Below, piece by piece: positions 16,142 through 25,019 of a stretch of 27,669 nucleotides of DNA. Positions within the stretch are counted from its first letter, which is position 1. Each line of letters starts with the position of its first letter. The notes under the pieces are model-generated. The model saw only the letters and a program-made list of their open reading frames with translations, searched no databases and was not told where the DNA came from. The DNA comes from Saonia sp964398035 (GTDB lineage Bacteria > Bacteroidota > Bacteroidia > Flavobacteriales > Flavobacteriaceae), in contig CAYNLI010000028.1 in NCBI GenBank assembly GCA_964398035.1, forward strand, positions 1 through 27,669, read 5' to 3'. Position numbers and translations under genes: made by a program.

Positions 16142-17587
16142 TTAATTATTTTTACTTAATTCAACAGCTTCTCCCAATAGCGTGGCAGAAGTGCAATCAT
16201 TCATTTTCACCATTACAAATTCACCCACCTTGTAATTCTCTTTAGGGAATATGGCAACGGTATTTTGAGAGTTTCTTCCCATCCAATGGGCATCAGATTT
16301 TTTAGAAGATCCTTCAATTAAAACTTCTTGTGTTTCTCCTAAGTGACGTTGTGTTCTGCGCTGACAATGCTCTCGTTGTAGCGCTATTATTTCTGCTAAT
16401 CTTTTTTGTTTTATTTCTTCGGGAATATCATCATCTAATTTTCTGGCAGCCATGGTGCCTGGTCTTTCTGAATAAGAAAACATATACCCATAATCATACT
16501 TTACATAGTCCATAAGAGAAAGCGTGTCTTTATGGTCTTCATCAGTTTCCGTAGGAAAACCAATAATCATGTCTTGGGATATGGCACAGTCTGGGATAAT
16601 TTTTCTGATAGCATCTATCAATTCAAAATATTCTTCTCTTGTGTGCAGGCGATTCATGGCTTTAAGAATGCGGTTGCTTCCACTTTGCACTGGTAGGTGA
16701 ATGTGGTTGCAAATGTTTTCATACTTGGCCATTACCTTGATGGCATCTAAAGACATATCTTGTGGATTGGATGTTGAAAACCGAATCCTCATTTTAGGTT
16801 GTGTAAGGGCTACCATTTCCAAAAGGTTGGAAAAGTCTACAGAAGTAGCTTTTTGCATATCAGAAGCCTTGTCAAATTCCTTTTTTAAACCACCACCATA
16901 CCATAGGTAACTGTCCACATTTTGTCCTAAAAGGGTAATTTCTTTATATCCTTTTTTCCATAGATCGTTTACTTCGTCTAAAATGGAATGTGGATCTCGG
17001 CTACGTTCACGTCCACGGGTAAAAGGCACAACGCAAAAAGTGCACATATTGTCACAGCCACGGGTAATGGAAACCAAGGCGGTAATACCATTTGAGTTTA
17101 ACCGGACAGGTGCAATATCCCCATATGTTTCATCTTTGGATAGAATTACATTTACTGCATCTCTGCCCTCATCTATTTCTTGGATAAGGTTGGGAAGATC
17201 TTTGTAGGCATCTGGCCCAACGACCATATCCACAATTTTTTCTTCCTCTAGAAATTTATTTTTAAGACGTTCTGCCATACATCCCAAAACCCCAACTTTC
17301 ATATGTGGATTGGTTTTTTTTACGGCATTGAATTTTTCTAGACGTTTTCTAACAGTTAGCTCTGCTTTTTCCCTAATAGAACAGGTATTGACCAAAACCA
17401 AATCTGCGTCCTCTAGCTTTTGGGTAGTACTATAGCCCTCATTTGCCAATATAGAAGCAACAATTTCGCTGTCAGAAAAATTCATCTGACAACCATAGCT
17501 TTCTATGTAAAGCTTACGAGAGTTATTCTTGTTGTTTTTTATATCCAGTGTACTGCCTTGAGCAGTTTCGTCTATTATTTTTTCCAT
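16142..17587 (-). CDS. miaB: MiaB, tRNA-2-methylthio-N6-dimethylallyladenosine synthase
   Basis: Radical-SAM methylthiotransferase of 481 residues that adds a methylthio group to isopentenyl-adenosine 37 of certain tRNAs. The N-terminal cluster-binding cysteines are C33, C69 and C103 (YGCQMN, VNTCSIR, LGCMAER). The radical-SAM motif is C178-x3-C182-x2-C185 in TRGCDNMCTFC, followed by PFTRGRERSR. A C-terminal TRAM domain occupies roughly 410-475. The frame also opens at a TTG at 17590, but the ATG at 17587 (MEKIID) is the natural start. It appears to head the operon that runs through the sigma-54 activator, lptE and secG, with a good promoter in the gap upstream. Confidence 0.97.
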   Translation of the reverse strand: MEKIIDETAQGSTLDIKNNKNNSRKLYIESYGCQMNFSDSEIVASILANEGYSTTQKLEDADLVLVNTCSIREKAELTVRKRLEKFNAVKKTNPHMKVGVLGCMAERLKNKFLEEEKIVDMVVGPDAYKDLPNLIQEIDEGRDAVNVILSKDETYGDIAPVRLNSNGITALVSITRGCDNMCTFCVVPFTRGRERSRDPHSILDEVNDLWKKGYKEITLLGQNVDSYLWYGGGLKKEFDKASDMQKATSVDFSNLLEMVALTQPKMRIRFSTSNPQDMSLDAIKVMAKYENICNHIHLPVQSGSNRILKAMNRLHTREEYFELIDAIRKIIPDCAISQDMIIGFPTETDEDHKDTLSLMDYVKYDYGYMFSYSERPGTMAARKLDDDIPEEIKQKRLAEIIALQREHCQRRTQRHLGETQEVLIEGSSKKSDAHWMGRNSQNTVAIFPKENYKVGEFVMVKMNDCTSATLLGEAVELSKNN

Positions 17588-17611
17588 CAATTATACCTTC
17601 CAAATGGTTTG

Positions 17612-17643
17612 CAAAGATAATGCTAATTAAGAAATGATGACAA
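17612..17643 (-). promoter_or_regulatory. Candidate sigma-A promoter of miaB, overlapped by a TGNCA repeat
   Basis: On the minus strand TTG (17641-17643) precedes a perfect -7 box TATCTTTG (17612-17619) by 21 bases, which fits the Bacteroidota consensus. The leader would be about 18 bases. A direct repeat of TGACA on the plus strand (17638-17642 and 17646-17650, three bases apart) overlaps the -33 element and could be an operator. Confidence 0.5.
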
Positions 17644-17727
17644 AGTGACAGTTAAATATTTATCAAAAGGGTAACGCAACGTCAACCTGAAATTTTCATC
17701 TAAATAATATCAACTAAAAAAACAATC

Positions 17728-18981
17728 ATGAAAAAGAACTTTTTAATAATTTTATCCATTGTGGCATTTGGGCTTTACTCTTGTGATAACAATGATGACC
17801 TAGATAATGATAAGTACGCAGATTATTTGGTTGCAAGGCCATTAAAAGTGAGCATGACCGAATTTAAGAATGGGGTGGATATTGTCCCTCCACTTCCAAT
17901 CCATGAATCTGGAAAAATTTATGCATACCAAGATTATATTTTTATAAACGATAAATATAAAGGGGTACATGTAATTGATAATAGCAATCCCAATGCGCCG
18001 AGGAAAGTATCATTTATTAAAATTGCGGGTAATGTGGATATCTCTGTAAAGGATGATATTTTATATGCCGATAGTCTTACTGATTTAATTGTGCTGGATA
18101 TTTCCAATATAAACAGTATAAAAATTGTAAGTCGGTTGGAAAATGTGTTGAGAGATAATGTTGTTATTCCGTTTGGGGCAGATTTTATAGAATGGGAAGT
18201 CATTGATTATGAAAATGAGATTATTGTTGGCTGGGAAACAGTTACTGAAAGAAGGTTGATTAAAGAATATGAAAGGTTTAATGGAGGAGGAGATATCATG
18301 TTTGCAGAAGCAACTAATGATGCAGGAGGAACAGGACAAGGAGGTTCATTGGCACGTTTTAAAATTGTTGATGATTATTTGTATGCTGTAGACAGTCATT
18401 CTATAAATGTATTTAATATTCAGGATTTGGAGAACCCTCAAGATTTGCAAGATGTGTATGCTGGATTTGATATTGAAACTATTTTTAACAAAGACAATTA
18501 TTTATTCTTAGGGAGTATGAGCGGTATGTACATATATGATATTTCATCCCCAGCAGAACCTACTTTTATATCGGAGTTTCAACATGGAACTGCTTGCGAC
18601 CCTGTTGTTGTGGATGGAGATTATGCATATGTGACATTAAGAGGAGGTAATAGATGTGGTGCAACGGAAAGTGGTCTTTTCATTATAGACATTTCCAATA
18701 TAGCAAACCCTGTCCTATCAGAAAGCTATGCAATGGATGAACCTTATGGTTTGGGGATAAAGGAAGAAAAACTTTTTATTTGTGATGGGGCATCGGGTTT
18801 AAAGGTATATGATAAGACCGATGTTGAAAATTTGGTTTCCTTAGATCATTTTGAAAATATTATAACTTTTGATGTTATTCCTTTAGAAGAAACATTGCTC
18901 ATGGTCGGTGATGAAGTGCTCTATCAATATGAATATTTAGATGACAGTATAGAATTGATTAGTACTCTAAACTTGAACTGA
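17728..18981 (+). CDS. Lipoprotein with LVIVD-type beta-propeller repeats
   Basis: A 417-residue surface or periplasmic lipoprotein. The signal peptide ends in GLYSC (lipidated Cys19), followed by an Asn/Asp-rich stretch that may act as a spacer. From about residue 60 the protein is built of repeats of roughly 40-50 residues around the pattern hydrophobic-Tyr-x-hydrophobic-x-Asp-Ile-Ser-Asn/Asp-Pro: GVHVIDNSNP, LIVLDISNI, SINVFNIQDLENP, GMYIYDISSPAEP, GLFIIDISNIANP and GLKVYDKTDV. These match LVIVD repeats, which fold as propeller blades. It probably binds a partner or ligand rather than catalysing a reaction; no catalytic motif is seen. The gene stands alone, divergent from miaB, and ends at its own terminator. 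Confidence 0.85.
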   Translation: MKKNFLIILSIVAFGLYSCDNNDDLDNDKYADYLVARPLKVSMTEFKNGVDIVPPLPIHESGKIYAYQDYIFINDKYKGVHVIDNSNPNAPRKVSFIKIAGNVDISVKDDILYADSLTDLIVLDISNINSIKIVSRLENVLRDNVVIPFGADFIEWEVIDYENEIIVGWETVTERRLIKEYERFNGGGDIMFAEATNDAGGTGQGGSLARFKIVDDYLYAVDSHSINVFNIQDLENPQDLQDVYAGFDIETIFNKDNYLFLGSMSGMYIYDISSPAEPTFISEFQHGTACDPVVVDGDYAYVTLRGGNRCGATESGLFIIDISNIANPVLSESYAMDEPYGLGIKEEKLFICDGASGLKVYDKTDVENLVSLDHFENIITFDVIPLEETLLMVGDEVLYQYEYLDDSIELISTLNLN

Positions 18982-19004
18982 TTTTTTAGAAGAAAAAGGC
19001 TAAG

Positions 19005-19031
19005 GCACTCACCAAAATGGGTGCTTTTTTT
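19005..19031 (+). terminator. Rho-independent terminator after the LVIVD lipoprotein gene
   Basis: GCACTCA (19005-19011) pairs with TGGGTGC (19018-19024) with one T-G wobble, around a 6-base loop (CCAAAA), and is followed by seven T residues. It lies 24 bases past the stop. Confidence 0.85.
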
Positions 19032-19074
19032 ATGCATAACCTTAATTATAAAGTTTAAAATCAAAAAATTGATA

Positions 19075-19082
19075 TACTTTTG
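19075..19082 (+). promoter_or_regulatory. Candidate -7 promoter element of topA
   Basis: TACTTTTG is a full match to TAnnTTTG, 19 bases before the topA ATG. Only a weak -33 candidate (GTTT, 19053-19056) lies at about the right distance. The transcript leader would be around 12-15 bases. Confidence 0.4.
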
Positions 19083-19101
19083 TGACTTCAAAACCCAATG
19101 A

Positions 19102-21597
19102 ATGGCAAAGAATTTAGTGATTGTAGAGTCGCCAGCTAAGGCAAAAACAATAGAGAAATTTTTAGGAAAAGATTTTAAGGTAGAGTCTAGTTTTGGTCAT
19201 ATCGCAGATCTTCCCTCTAAAGAATTAGGAGTAGATGTTGAGAATGATTTTACGCCCAAATATATTGTTGACAAGGATAAGAAGGCACTTGTAAAGAAAC
19301 TAAAGGATTTAGCAAAAAAAGCAGAAACCATTTGGTTGGCAAGTGATGAAGACCGAGAGGGAGAGGCCATTTCATGGCATTTGGTAGAATCATTAAAGCT
19401 AGATAAAAACAAGACCAAGCGTATTGTTTTCAACTCCATTACCAAGTCTGCTATACAGAAAGCCATTAAAAACCCTAGAGATATTAATTATGATTTGGTT
19501 AATGCTCAGCAAGCAAGACGAGTATTGGATCGTTTGGTTGGGTATGAGCTGTCGCCAGTACTGTGGAGAAAAATAAAACCAGGCCTATCTGCGGGAAGGG
19601 TGCAATCTGTTGCTGTACGCCTTATTGTGGAACGTGAAAGGGATGTTGATGCTTTTACATCAAAAGCTTCTTATAAAGTTGTTGCACAGTTTAAAACTAA
19701 AGAAGGAAGTGTTTTTTCGGCTAAATTGGGAAAAACATTCAATACAAAAGAAGAGGCAGAGAAATTTTTACAACAAAATGCTGCGGCTAATTTCTCGGTT
19801 TCCAGCTTGGATAAAAAGCCTGCAAAAAAATCACCGGCTGCGCCGTTTACTACATCTACCTTACAACAAGAGGCATCAAGAAAATTATATTTTTCTGTGG
19901 GGAGAACCATGCAAGTTGCCCAACGTTTGTATGAGGCTGGGCTTATCACTTATATGAGAACAGATAGTGTGAACCTTTCTCCAGAAGCTATTAATGCTGC
20001 TAAGGATGCCATAGAAGAAAATTACGGAAAAGAATATAGTAAGGTCAGGAACTTTACGGGAAAATCCAAAGGAGCCCAAGAAGCGCATGAGGCTGTTCGC
20101 CCGACAGATATGAAAAGGCAATCGGTTACTTTAGAACGGGATCAATCCAAATTATATGAATTAATTTGGAAACGTACTTTGGCTTCCCAAATGAGTGATG
20201 CACAATTAGAGCGTACCAACGTAAAAATTAAGGCCAACACTCATGCTGAAGAATTTGGGGCTAATGGGGAAGTTATAAAATTTGATGGCTTTCTTAAAGT
20301 GTATCTAGAAGGGAAAGATGAAGAAGATACATCAGAAGAACAAGAAGGAATGCTTCCAGCAATGAGCATTGGTGATGCGTTACAAAACAATTATATTACT
20401 GCAACAGAGCGTTTTTCCAGACCTCCGTACAGATATACAGAAGCTTCTTTAGTCAAAAAACTAGAGGAACTGGGAATTGGAAGACCATCAACTTACGCCC
20501 CAACTATTTCTACAATCCAGAATAGAGGGTATATAGAAAAGGGAACTGTAGAAGGTACAGAAAGAAATTATGCTCAGTTGGTGTTAGAAGAAGGGAGTGT
20601 ATCAGAAAAAAACCTTTCAGAAACTATAGGTTCAGAGAAAGGAAAATTAGTGCCTACTGATATTGGAATAATCGTGAACGATTTCTTGGTGAGCAACTTT
20701 GCCAACATTTTGGATTATAACTTTACTGCCAAAGTAGAAGAGAATTTTGATCAAATAGCTAACGGTAGTGAGGATTGGAAAGAGATGATGAAAAACTTTT
20801 ACAAAGATTTTCATCCCAACGTACTGGATGTGCAAGAAAATGCTGGCCGCGCAAGTGGAGAACGTGTTTTGGGAACAGATCCAAAAACAGGAAGACAAGT
20901 TTCTGTTAGATTGGGCAGGTTTGGACCAATGGTACAAATAGGAACTGTGGAAGAAGAAGAAAAACCATTGTTTGCCAGTTTGTTGCCAGAGCAATCATTG
21001 ACCACCATTACCTATGATGAAGCCATGGAGCTTTTTACACTTCCAAGAGACCTTGGGGTCTTTGAAGGAGAAGAAATACAAGCTAATGTAGGTCGTTTTG
21101 GACCTTATGTTAAGTTTGGTAAAAAGTTTGTGTCTTTGGCAAAAGGAGAAAGTGCTTTTGATGTGGATTTGGAAAGGGCCATAGAGCTTATCAAAGAAAA
21201 GCAAAAAGCTGATGCTCCTGTTGCTGCTTATGAAGGTAAGGATGTGACCAAGGGAGTGGGGAGATTTGGACCTTTTATCAAATGGGACGGGATGTTCATT
21301 AATGTGAACAAAAAGTATGATTATGATACCCTTTCCCAAGAAGATATTGAAGAGTTGATTGAAGCTAAAAAGCAGAAAGAGATTGATAAATTAATTCAAG
21401 AATGGCCAGAGGAAGGCATTCGTATAGAAAAAGCTCGTTGGGGCAGGCACAATATTCTAAAAGGGAAAATTAAAGTAGAACTTGCAAAGACTGTAGATGC
21501 TACAAAAATTTCTTTAGAAGAAGCTCAGAAATTAATAGAAAAGAAAACTCCAAAGAAGAAAACCAAGGCCAAGGCAAAACCAAAGGCTAAAAAATAA
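19102..21597 (+). CDS. topA: DNA topoisomerase I (type IA)
   Basis: An 831-residue enzyme that relaxes negative supercoils by transient single-strand breakage. The Toprim domain at the N-terminus has LVIVESPAKAKTIEKFLG (Glu9) and the acidic DEDREGE at 82-88. The active-site tyrosine is Tyr284 in LITYMRTDS. LGIGRPSTYAPTI near 457-469 is another family block. In place of Cys4 zinc fingers the C-terminus carries glycine-rich repeats with the core GRFGP at about 605, 664 and 720, a degenerate fourth copy (ARWGRHN near 778) and a lysine-rich tail; this architecture is common in Bacteroidota. The ATG at 19098, four bases earlier, is out of frame. The following gene starts two bases after the stop. 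Confidence 0.98.
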   Translation: MAKNLVIVESPAKAKTIEKFLGKDFKVESSFGHIADLPSKELGVDVENDFTPKYIVDKDKKALVKKLKDLAKKAETIWLASDEDREGEAISWHLVESLKLDKNKTKRIVFNSITKSAIQKAIKNPRDINYDLVNAQQARRVLDRLVGYELSPVLWRKIKPGLSAGRVQSVAVRLIVERERDVDAFTSKASYKVVAQFKTKEGSVFSAKLGKTFNTKEEAEKFLQQNAAANFSVSSLDKKPAKKSPAAPFTTSTLQQEASRKLYFSVGRTMQVAQRLYEAGLITYMRTDSVNLSPEAINAAKDAIEENYGKEYSKVRNFTGKSKGAQEAHEAVRPTDMKRQSVTLERDQSKLYELIWKRTLASQMSDAQLERTNVKIKANTHAEEFGANGEVIKFDGFLKVYLEGKDEEDTSEEQEGMLPAMSIGDALQNNYITATERFSRPPYRYTEASLVKKLEELGIGRPSTYAPTISTIQNRGYIEKGTVEGTERNYAQLVLEEGSVSEKNLSETIGSEKGKLVPTDIGIIVNDFLVSNFANILDYNFTAKVEENFDQIANGSEDWKEMMKNFYKDFHPNVLDVQENAGRASGERVLGTDPKTGRQVSVRLGRFGPMVQIGTVEEEEKPLFASLLPEQSLTTITYDEAMELFTLPRDLGVFEGEEIQANVGRFGPYVKFGKKFVSLAKGESAFDVDLERAIELIKEKQKADAPVAAYEGKDVTKGVGRFGPFIKWDGMFINVNKKYDYDTLSQEDIEELIEAKKQKEIDKLIQEWPEEGIRIEKARWGRHNILKGKIKVELAKTVDATKISLEEAQKLIEKKTPKKKTKAKAKPKAKK

Positions 21598-21598
21598 T

Positions 21599-22756
21599 AT
21601 GGCATTTGATTTTTTAATTCCAGTAGCAGATAAAATATTAGCGCATTGTGAACTGCTTCCGCCACAAGCGCTAGGAAGTAATGTACATAAGCATACGGAA
21701 AGAAAAGGACTTCCTGTTCTTGCCAATGCTTCTTTTGCCATTATGGGAGTCCTTGAATCCAGAAATGCATTTGAGAAAAAGCTGGAGCCCATAGATATAT
21801 CTGAGATTAGATTGCAGTTGTACAAATTAATGATGGGCAACTGGGATGCTACCATTGTGGATTTAGGAGATATAGAAGAAGGAGAAACCGTAGAGGATAC
21901 TTACTTTGTAGTTAAGGAAATTGTTGCGGGTTTATTGGAAGAGAACATAATACCAATTGTCATTGGGGCAACCCAAGATGTTACCTACCCTACATATAGA
22001 GCTTTTGATGGCATTAAGGATATGGTGAATTTGGTTGCTATAGATAGTCGGTTTGATTTTGGTCAGGATGAAGAGCTTATATCATCTAATTCTTATATGA
22101 GCAAAATTATAACAGATGCTCCTAACAACCTTTTTAATTTCTCCAATATTGGATATCAAAGTTATTTTAATGCACAAGAAGAAGTGGATCTAATGGAACG
22201 TCTTTTTTTTGATGCGTATCGGTTAGGGGATATTTCTGCAAACATATCTTTAGCGGAACCTGTACTTAGAAATGCCCATATAGTTAGTTTGGACTTAAGA
22301 GCGGTAAGAGCAAGTGATATATGCATGTCCAATAATTTTTCGCCCAATGGCTTTAATGGAAGGGAAATCTGTGCCATTGCAAGATATGCTGGCATGAGTG
22401 ATGAGGTGTCTGTTTTTGGAATATACGAAAGTGAGAATACGTCTCAATCCTTTCAGTTGATTGCCCAAATTATTTGGTATTTTATTGAGGGGTTCAATTA
22501 CCGTGTAAAGGAATCCCCAAGTTCCAAGAATGAAGACTTCACTAAGTTTATAGTACCCACAGATACAGAAGAGCTGATATTTTACAAAAGCCACCTAACA
22601 GAAAGGTGGTGGGTAGAAGTGCCATCTATTTTAACTTCACATACTAAATCAAATACACCTGCGTTATTACCATGCACCGAGCAAGATTATTTGGATGCAT
22701 GCAACCAAAACATTCCTGAAAGGTGGTTTAAAGCATATAAGAAAGGCTTTAACTGA
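21599..22756 (+). CDS. Arginase-fold protein annotated in relatives as formimidoylglutamase; probable pseudoenzyme
   Basis: A 385-residue protein of the ureohydrolase (arginase/agmatinase/HutG) superfamily by overall pattern, but with altered active-site motifs. The GGxH box is GATQD at 123-127, so Gln126 stands where the metal-binding His should be. The DxHxD box is DSRFD at 149-153, with Arg151 for His. The SxDxD box is SLDLR at 230-234, with Arg234 for Asp. Asp149, Asp153 and Asp232 remain. With three of six usual ligands gone, a binuclear manganese centre is unlikely, so a binding or scaffold role is more plausible than urea or formamide release. No other hut gene is nearby. It is coupled to topA (one-base gap) and lies 115 bases before gldK. 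Residues about 325-385 are an extra C-terminal region rich in aromatics. Confidence 0.8.
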   Translation: MAFDFLIPVADKILAHCELLPPQALGSNVHKHTERKGLPVLANASFAIMGVLESRNAFEKKLEPIDISEIRLQLYKLMMGNWDATIVDLGDIEEGETVEDTYFVVKEIVAGLLEENIIPIVIGATQDVTYPTYRAFDGIKDMVNLVAIDSRFDFGQDEELISSNSYMSKIITDAPNNLFNFSNIGYQSYFNAQEEVDLMERLFFDAYRLGDISANISLAEPVLRNAHIVSLDLRAVRASDICMSNNFSPNGFNGREICAIARYAGMSDEVSVFGIYESENTSQSFQLIAQIIWYFIEGFNYRVKESPSSKNEDFTKFIVPTDTEELIFYKSHLTERWWVEVPSILTSHTKSNTPALLPCTEQDYLDACNQNIPERWFKAYKKGFN

Positions 22757-22871
22757 TTGAAATAATTTTCAAGATTAATGTTTCGACACAATAATTTGCT
22801 CAATAATTAGTTTTAGAGAGTAATAATTGTAAGTGCATTTTAAAAATCTTAATCCAAATTTAACCTAAAGT

Positions 22872-24233
22872 ATGAAGAAGCTATTGTTACCTTCTATAGC
22901 ATTTGTTTTTTTACTCGCCAGTTGTGGGTCTAAAACACAAGGAGAACTCGTAGGAGCCAAAGGAAAGAAGTGGTATCCTGAAAAGCCGTATGGAATGGAA
23001 CTAATTCCTCAGGGCGCATTTATAATGGGTAAGGCTGAAGAGGACGTTGCTAAAGTTCTTAATGCTCCTACCAAAACAGTTACAGTGCGTTCTTTTTATA
23101 TGGATGATACAGAAATCACGAACAGTGAATATCGTCAATTTGTAGAATGGGTAAAAGATTCCATCGCAAGAACTAAATTGGCCATTTTGGCTGATGATTT
23201 GGGATTAGGTCCAGAAGATGGTGGTATTGGCGATTATGCATTTAAAGATGCAGATACAACCAAAATGTCTGTTTACGATAAATATATGATGGACAATTAT
23301 TCTGGCATGGGAGAAACGGGTTATGAAGGTAGAGCCTTAAATATAGAAGAAAAGTTAACGTGGGACACTTCTGATTATCCTGATGAATACTATGCAGAAG
23401 TTATGGATTCTATTTATATTCCAGAAGAGGAATCGTATAATGGGCAAAGGACAGTAGATGTTACCCTATTAAAGTACAAGTACAGTTGGATGGATATTGA
23501 GGCAGCTGCACGTTCTAGAAATGGAAGTAGAAAAGACTTTATAATACAAGAAGAACTTGAAATTTATCCAGATACAACAGTTTGGATTAGAGACTTTGCA
23601 TATTCTTATAATGAACCAATGCACAACGATTATTTTTGGCATGATGCATATAGTGATTACCCTGTTGTTGGAGTTTCTTGGGCACAGGCAAAAGCATTTT
23701 GTAATTGGAGAACCAAGTTTAAGAATGATGATCAAAGAGATAAGGGCAAACAGTTTGTAAACCAATTTAGGTTGCCTACTGAAGCCGAATGGGAATATGC
23801 TGCTAGAGGAGGTATTGAAAGTGGCACATATCCATGGGGCGGTCCTTATGTAATTAGTGATACAGGCTGTTTTATGGCAAACTTTAAACCACAACGTGGA
23901 GATTATGCCGCCGATACAGCATTATATACAGTAGAAGCAAAATCATTTGAACCAAACGATTACAACTTATTTAATATGGCAGGGAATGTGGCAGAGTGGA
24001 CAAACTCTAGTTATGACCCAGGATCATATGAGTATGTTTCTACAATGAACCCTAATGCTATTTCTGGTGATAATGAAAGAAAAGTTATCAGAGGTGGTTC
24101 TTGGAAAGATGTTGCATACTTCCTACAAGTAAGCACAAGAGATTACGAATATCAAGATTCTGCTAGAAGCTATATCGGTTTCCGTACTGTTCAAGACTTT
24201 ATGGGAGAAGAAGAGTCTAAAGGTCTCAGATAA
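22872..24233 (+). CDS. gldK: GldK, lipoprotein of the type IX secretion/gliding complex
   Basis: A 453-residue outer-membrane lipoprotein (signal ending LLASC, lipidated Cys18) that forms, with GldN, the periplasmic ring of the type IX secretion system. It has a formylglycine-generating-enzyme (SUMF1) fold split by a long insertion: the first part at about 38-100 (GMELIPQGAFIMG), the second from about 263 with YPVVGVSWAQAKAFCNWR, RLPTEAEWEYAARGG at 300-314, YPWGG, NLFNMAGNVAEW at 365-376, VIRGGSW and SYIGFR. The active-site cysteines of true FGE enzymes, expected just after RGGSW, are absent, in line with a structural role. First gene of gldKLMN. The 115-base gap before it has no full TAnnTTTG match that I can find. 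Confidence 0.97.
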   Translation: MKKLLLPSIAFVFLLASCGSKTQGELVGAKGKKWYPEKPYGMELIPQGAFIMGKAEEDVAKVLNAPTKTVTVRSFYMDDTEITNSEYRQFVEWVKDSIARTKLAILADDLGLGPEDGGIGDYAFKDADTTKMSVYDKYMMDNYSGMGETGYEGRALNIEEKLTWDTSDYPDEYYAEVMDSIYIPEEESYNGQRTVDVTLLKYKYSWMDIEAAARSRNGSRKDFIIQEELEIYPDTTVWIRDFAYSYNEPMHNDYFWHDAYSDYPVVGVSWAQAKAFCNWRTKFKNDDQRDKGKQFVNQFRLPTEAEWEYAARGGIESGTYPWGGPYVISDTGCFMANFKPQRGDYAADTALYTVEAKSFEPNDYNLFNMAGNVAEWTNSSYDPGSYEYVSTMNPNAISGDNERKVIRGGSWKDVAYFLQVSTRDYEYQDSARSYIGFRTVQDFMGEEESKGLR

Positions 24234-24308
24234 AAATTAATACAAACCTTATCTTATTTATTTTAACCAAATACTTATTATTTTTAACATTAAACTTAAA
24301 TTAAAATT

Positions 24309-24965
24309 ATGGCACAGTCAAAATCAACAAAAAAATTATTTAACATGGCCTATGGCCTTGGAGCATCTATAGTTATTATTGGTGCATTATTTAAAATCTT
24401 ACACTGGGAATTAGGATTCCTTAATGGAGGACTTCTTTTAGCTGTAGGTCTTATTACAGAGGCACTTATTTTTGCTATTAGTGCGTTTGAACCAATAGAT
24501 GATGAATTGGATTGGGCTCTTGTTTACCCAGAATTAGCTGGAGGTATGACTTCTTCAGGAAGTAAAAAGAACGAAGCTGCTGAAGCTAAAGAAGCTGAAG
24601 GGTTGTTGTCCAGAAAATTAGACGAATTATTAAAAGATGCTGGTGTGGATGCTGAATTAATGAACAGTTTAGGTACTAGTATCAAGAATTTTGAAGGTGC
24701 AGCCAAAGGAATTGCTCCAACAGTTGATGCTATGGAATCTACTAAGAAGTATTCTGATGAAATGTCAGAAGCAGCTACTCAAATGGAGTCTTTGAACAGT
24801 TTGTATAAAGTACAGTTAGAAAGTGCTAGTAGACAAGCTTCTATTAATGAAGAAGTTGTAGAACAATCTGGAGCACTTAAAGATCAAATGGAATCTTTGG
24901 CAACAAACCTTTCTTCATTGAATGGAGTTTATGGTGGAATGCTTTCAGCAATGAGTAAAAACTAA
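24309..24965 (+). CDS. gldL: GldL, inner-membrane motor subunit of the type IX secretion system
   Basis: A 218-residue protein with two membrane spans at about 13-31 and 38-60 and a cytoplasmic C-terminal region with helical, coiled-coil character. It forms a pentamer around the GldM dimer and converts proton flow into motion. The residues implicated in F. johnsoniae GldL (Tyr13, Lys27, His30, Glu49, Glu59) appear here shifted by two as Tyr15, Lys29, His32, Glu51 and Glu61, so the motor should be functional. It lies 75 bases after gldK in an AT-rich gap without a visible terminator. Confidence 0.97.
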   Translation: MAQSKSTKKLFNMAYGLGASIVIIGALFKILHWELGFLNGGLLLAVGLITEALIFAISAFEPIDDELDWALVYPELAGGMTSSGSKKNEAAEAKEAEGLLSRKLDELLKDAGVDAELMNSLGTSIKNFEGAAKGIAPTVDAMESTKKYSDEMSEAATQMESLNSLYKVQLESASRQASINEEVVEQSGALKDQMESLATNLSSLNGVYGGMLSAMSKN

Positions 24966-25019
24966 TTAGTATTAGTAAAACCAAATCAAATTATTAATTA
25001 AACCTAATTAGAAAAAAAC

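Noticed and set aside
17659..17690. GTAAC...CGTC sequence upstream of the LVIVD gene as an ECF-sigma promoter
   Set aside because: The two blocks are only about four bases apart, far short of the spacing needed for -35 and -10 elements.
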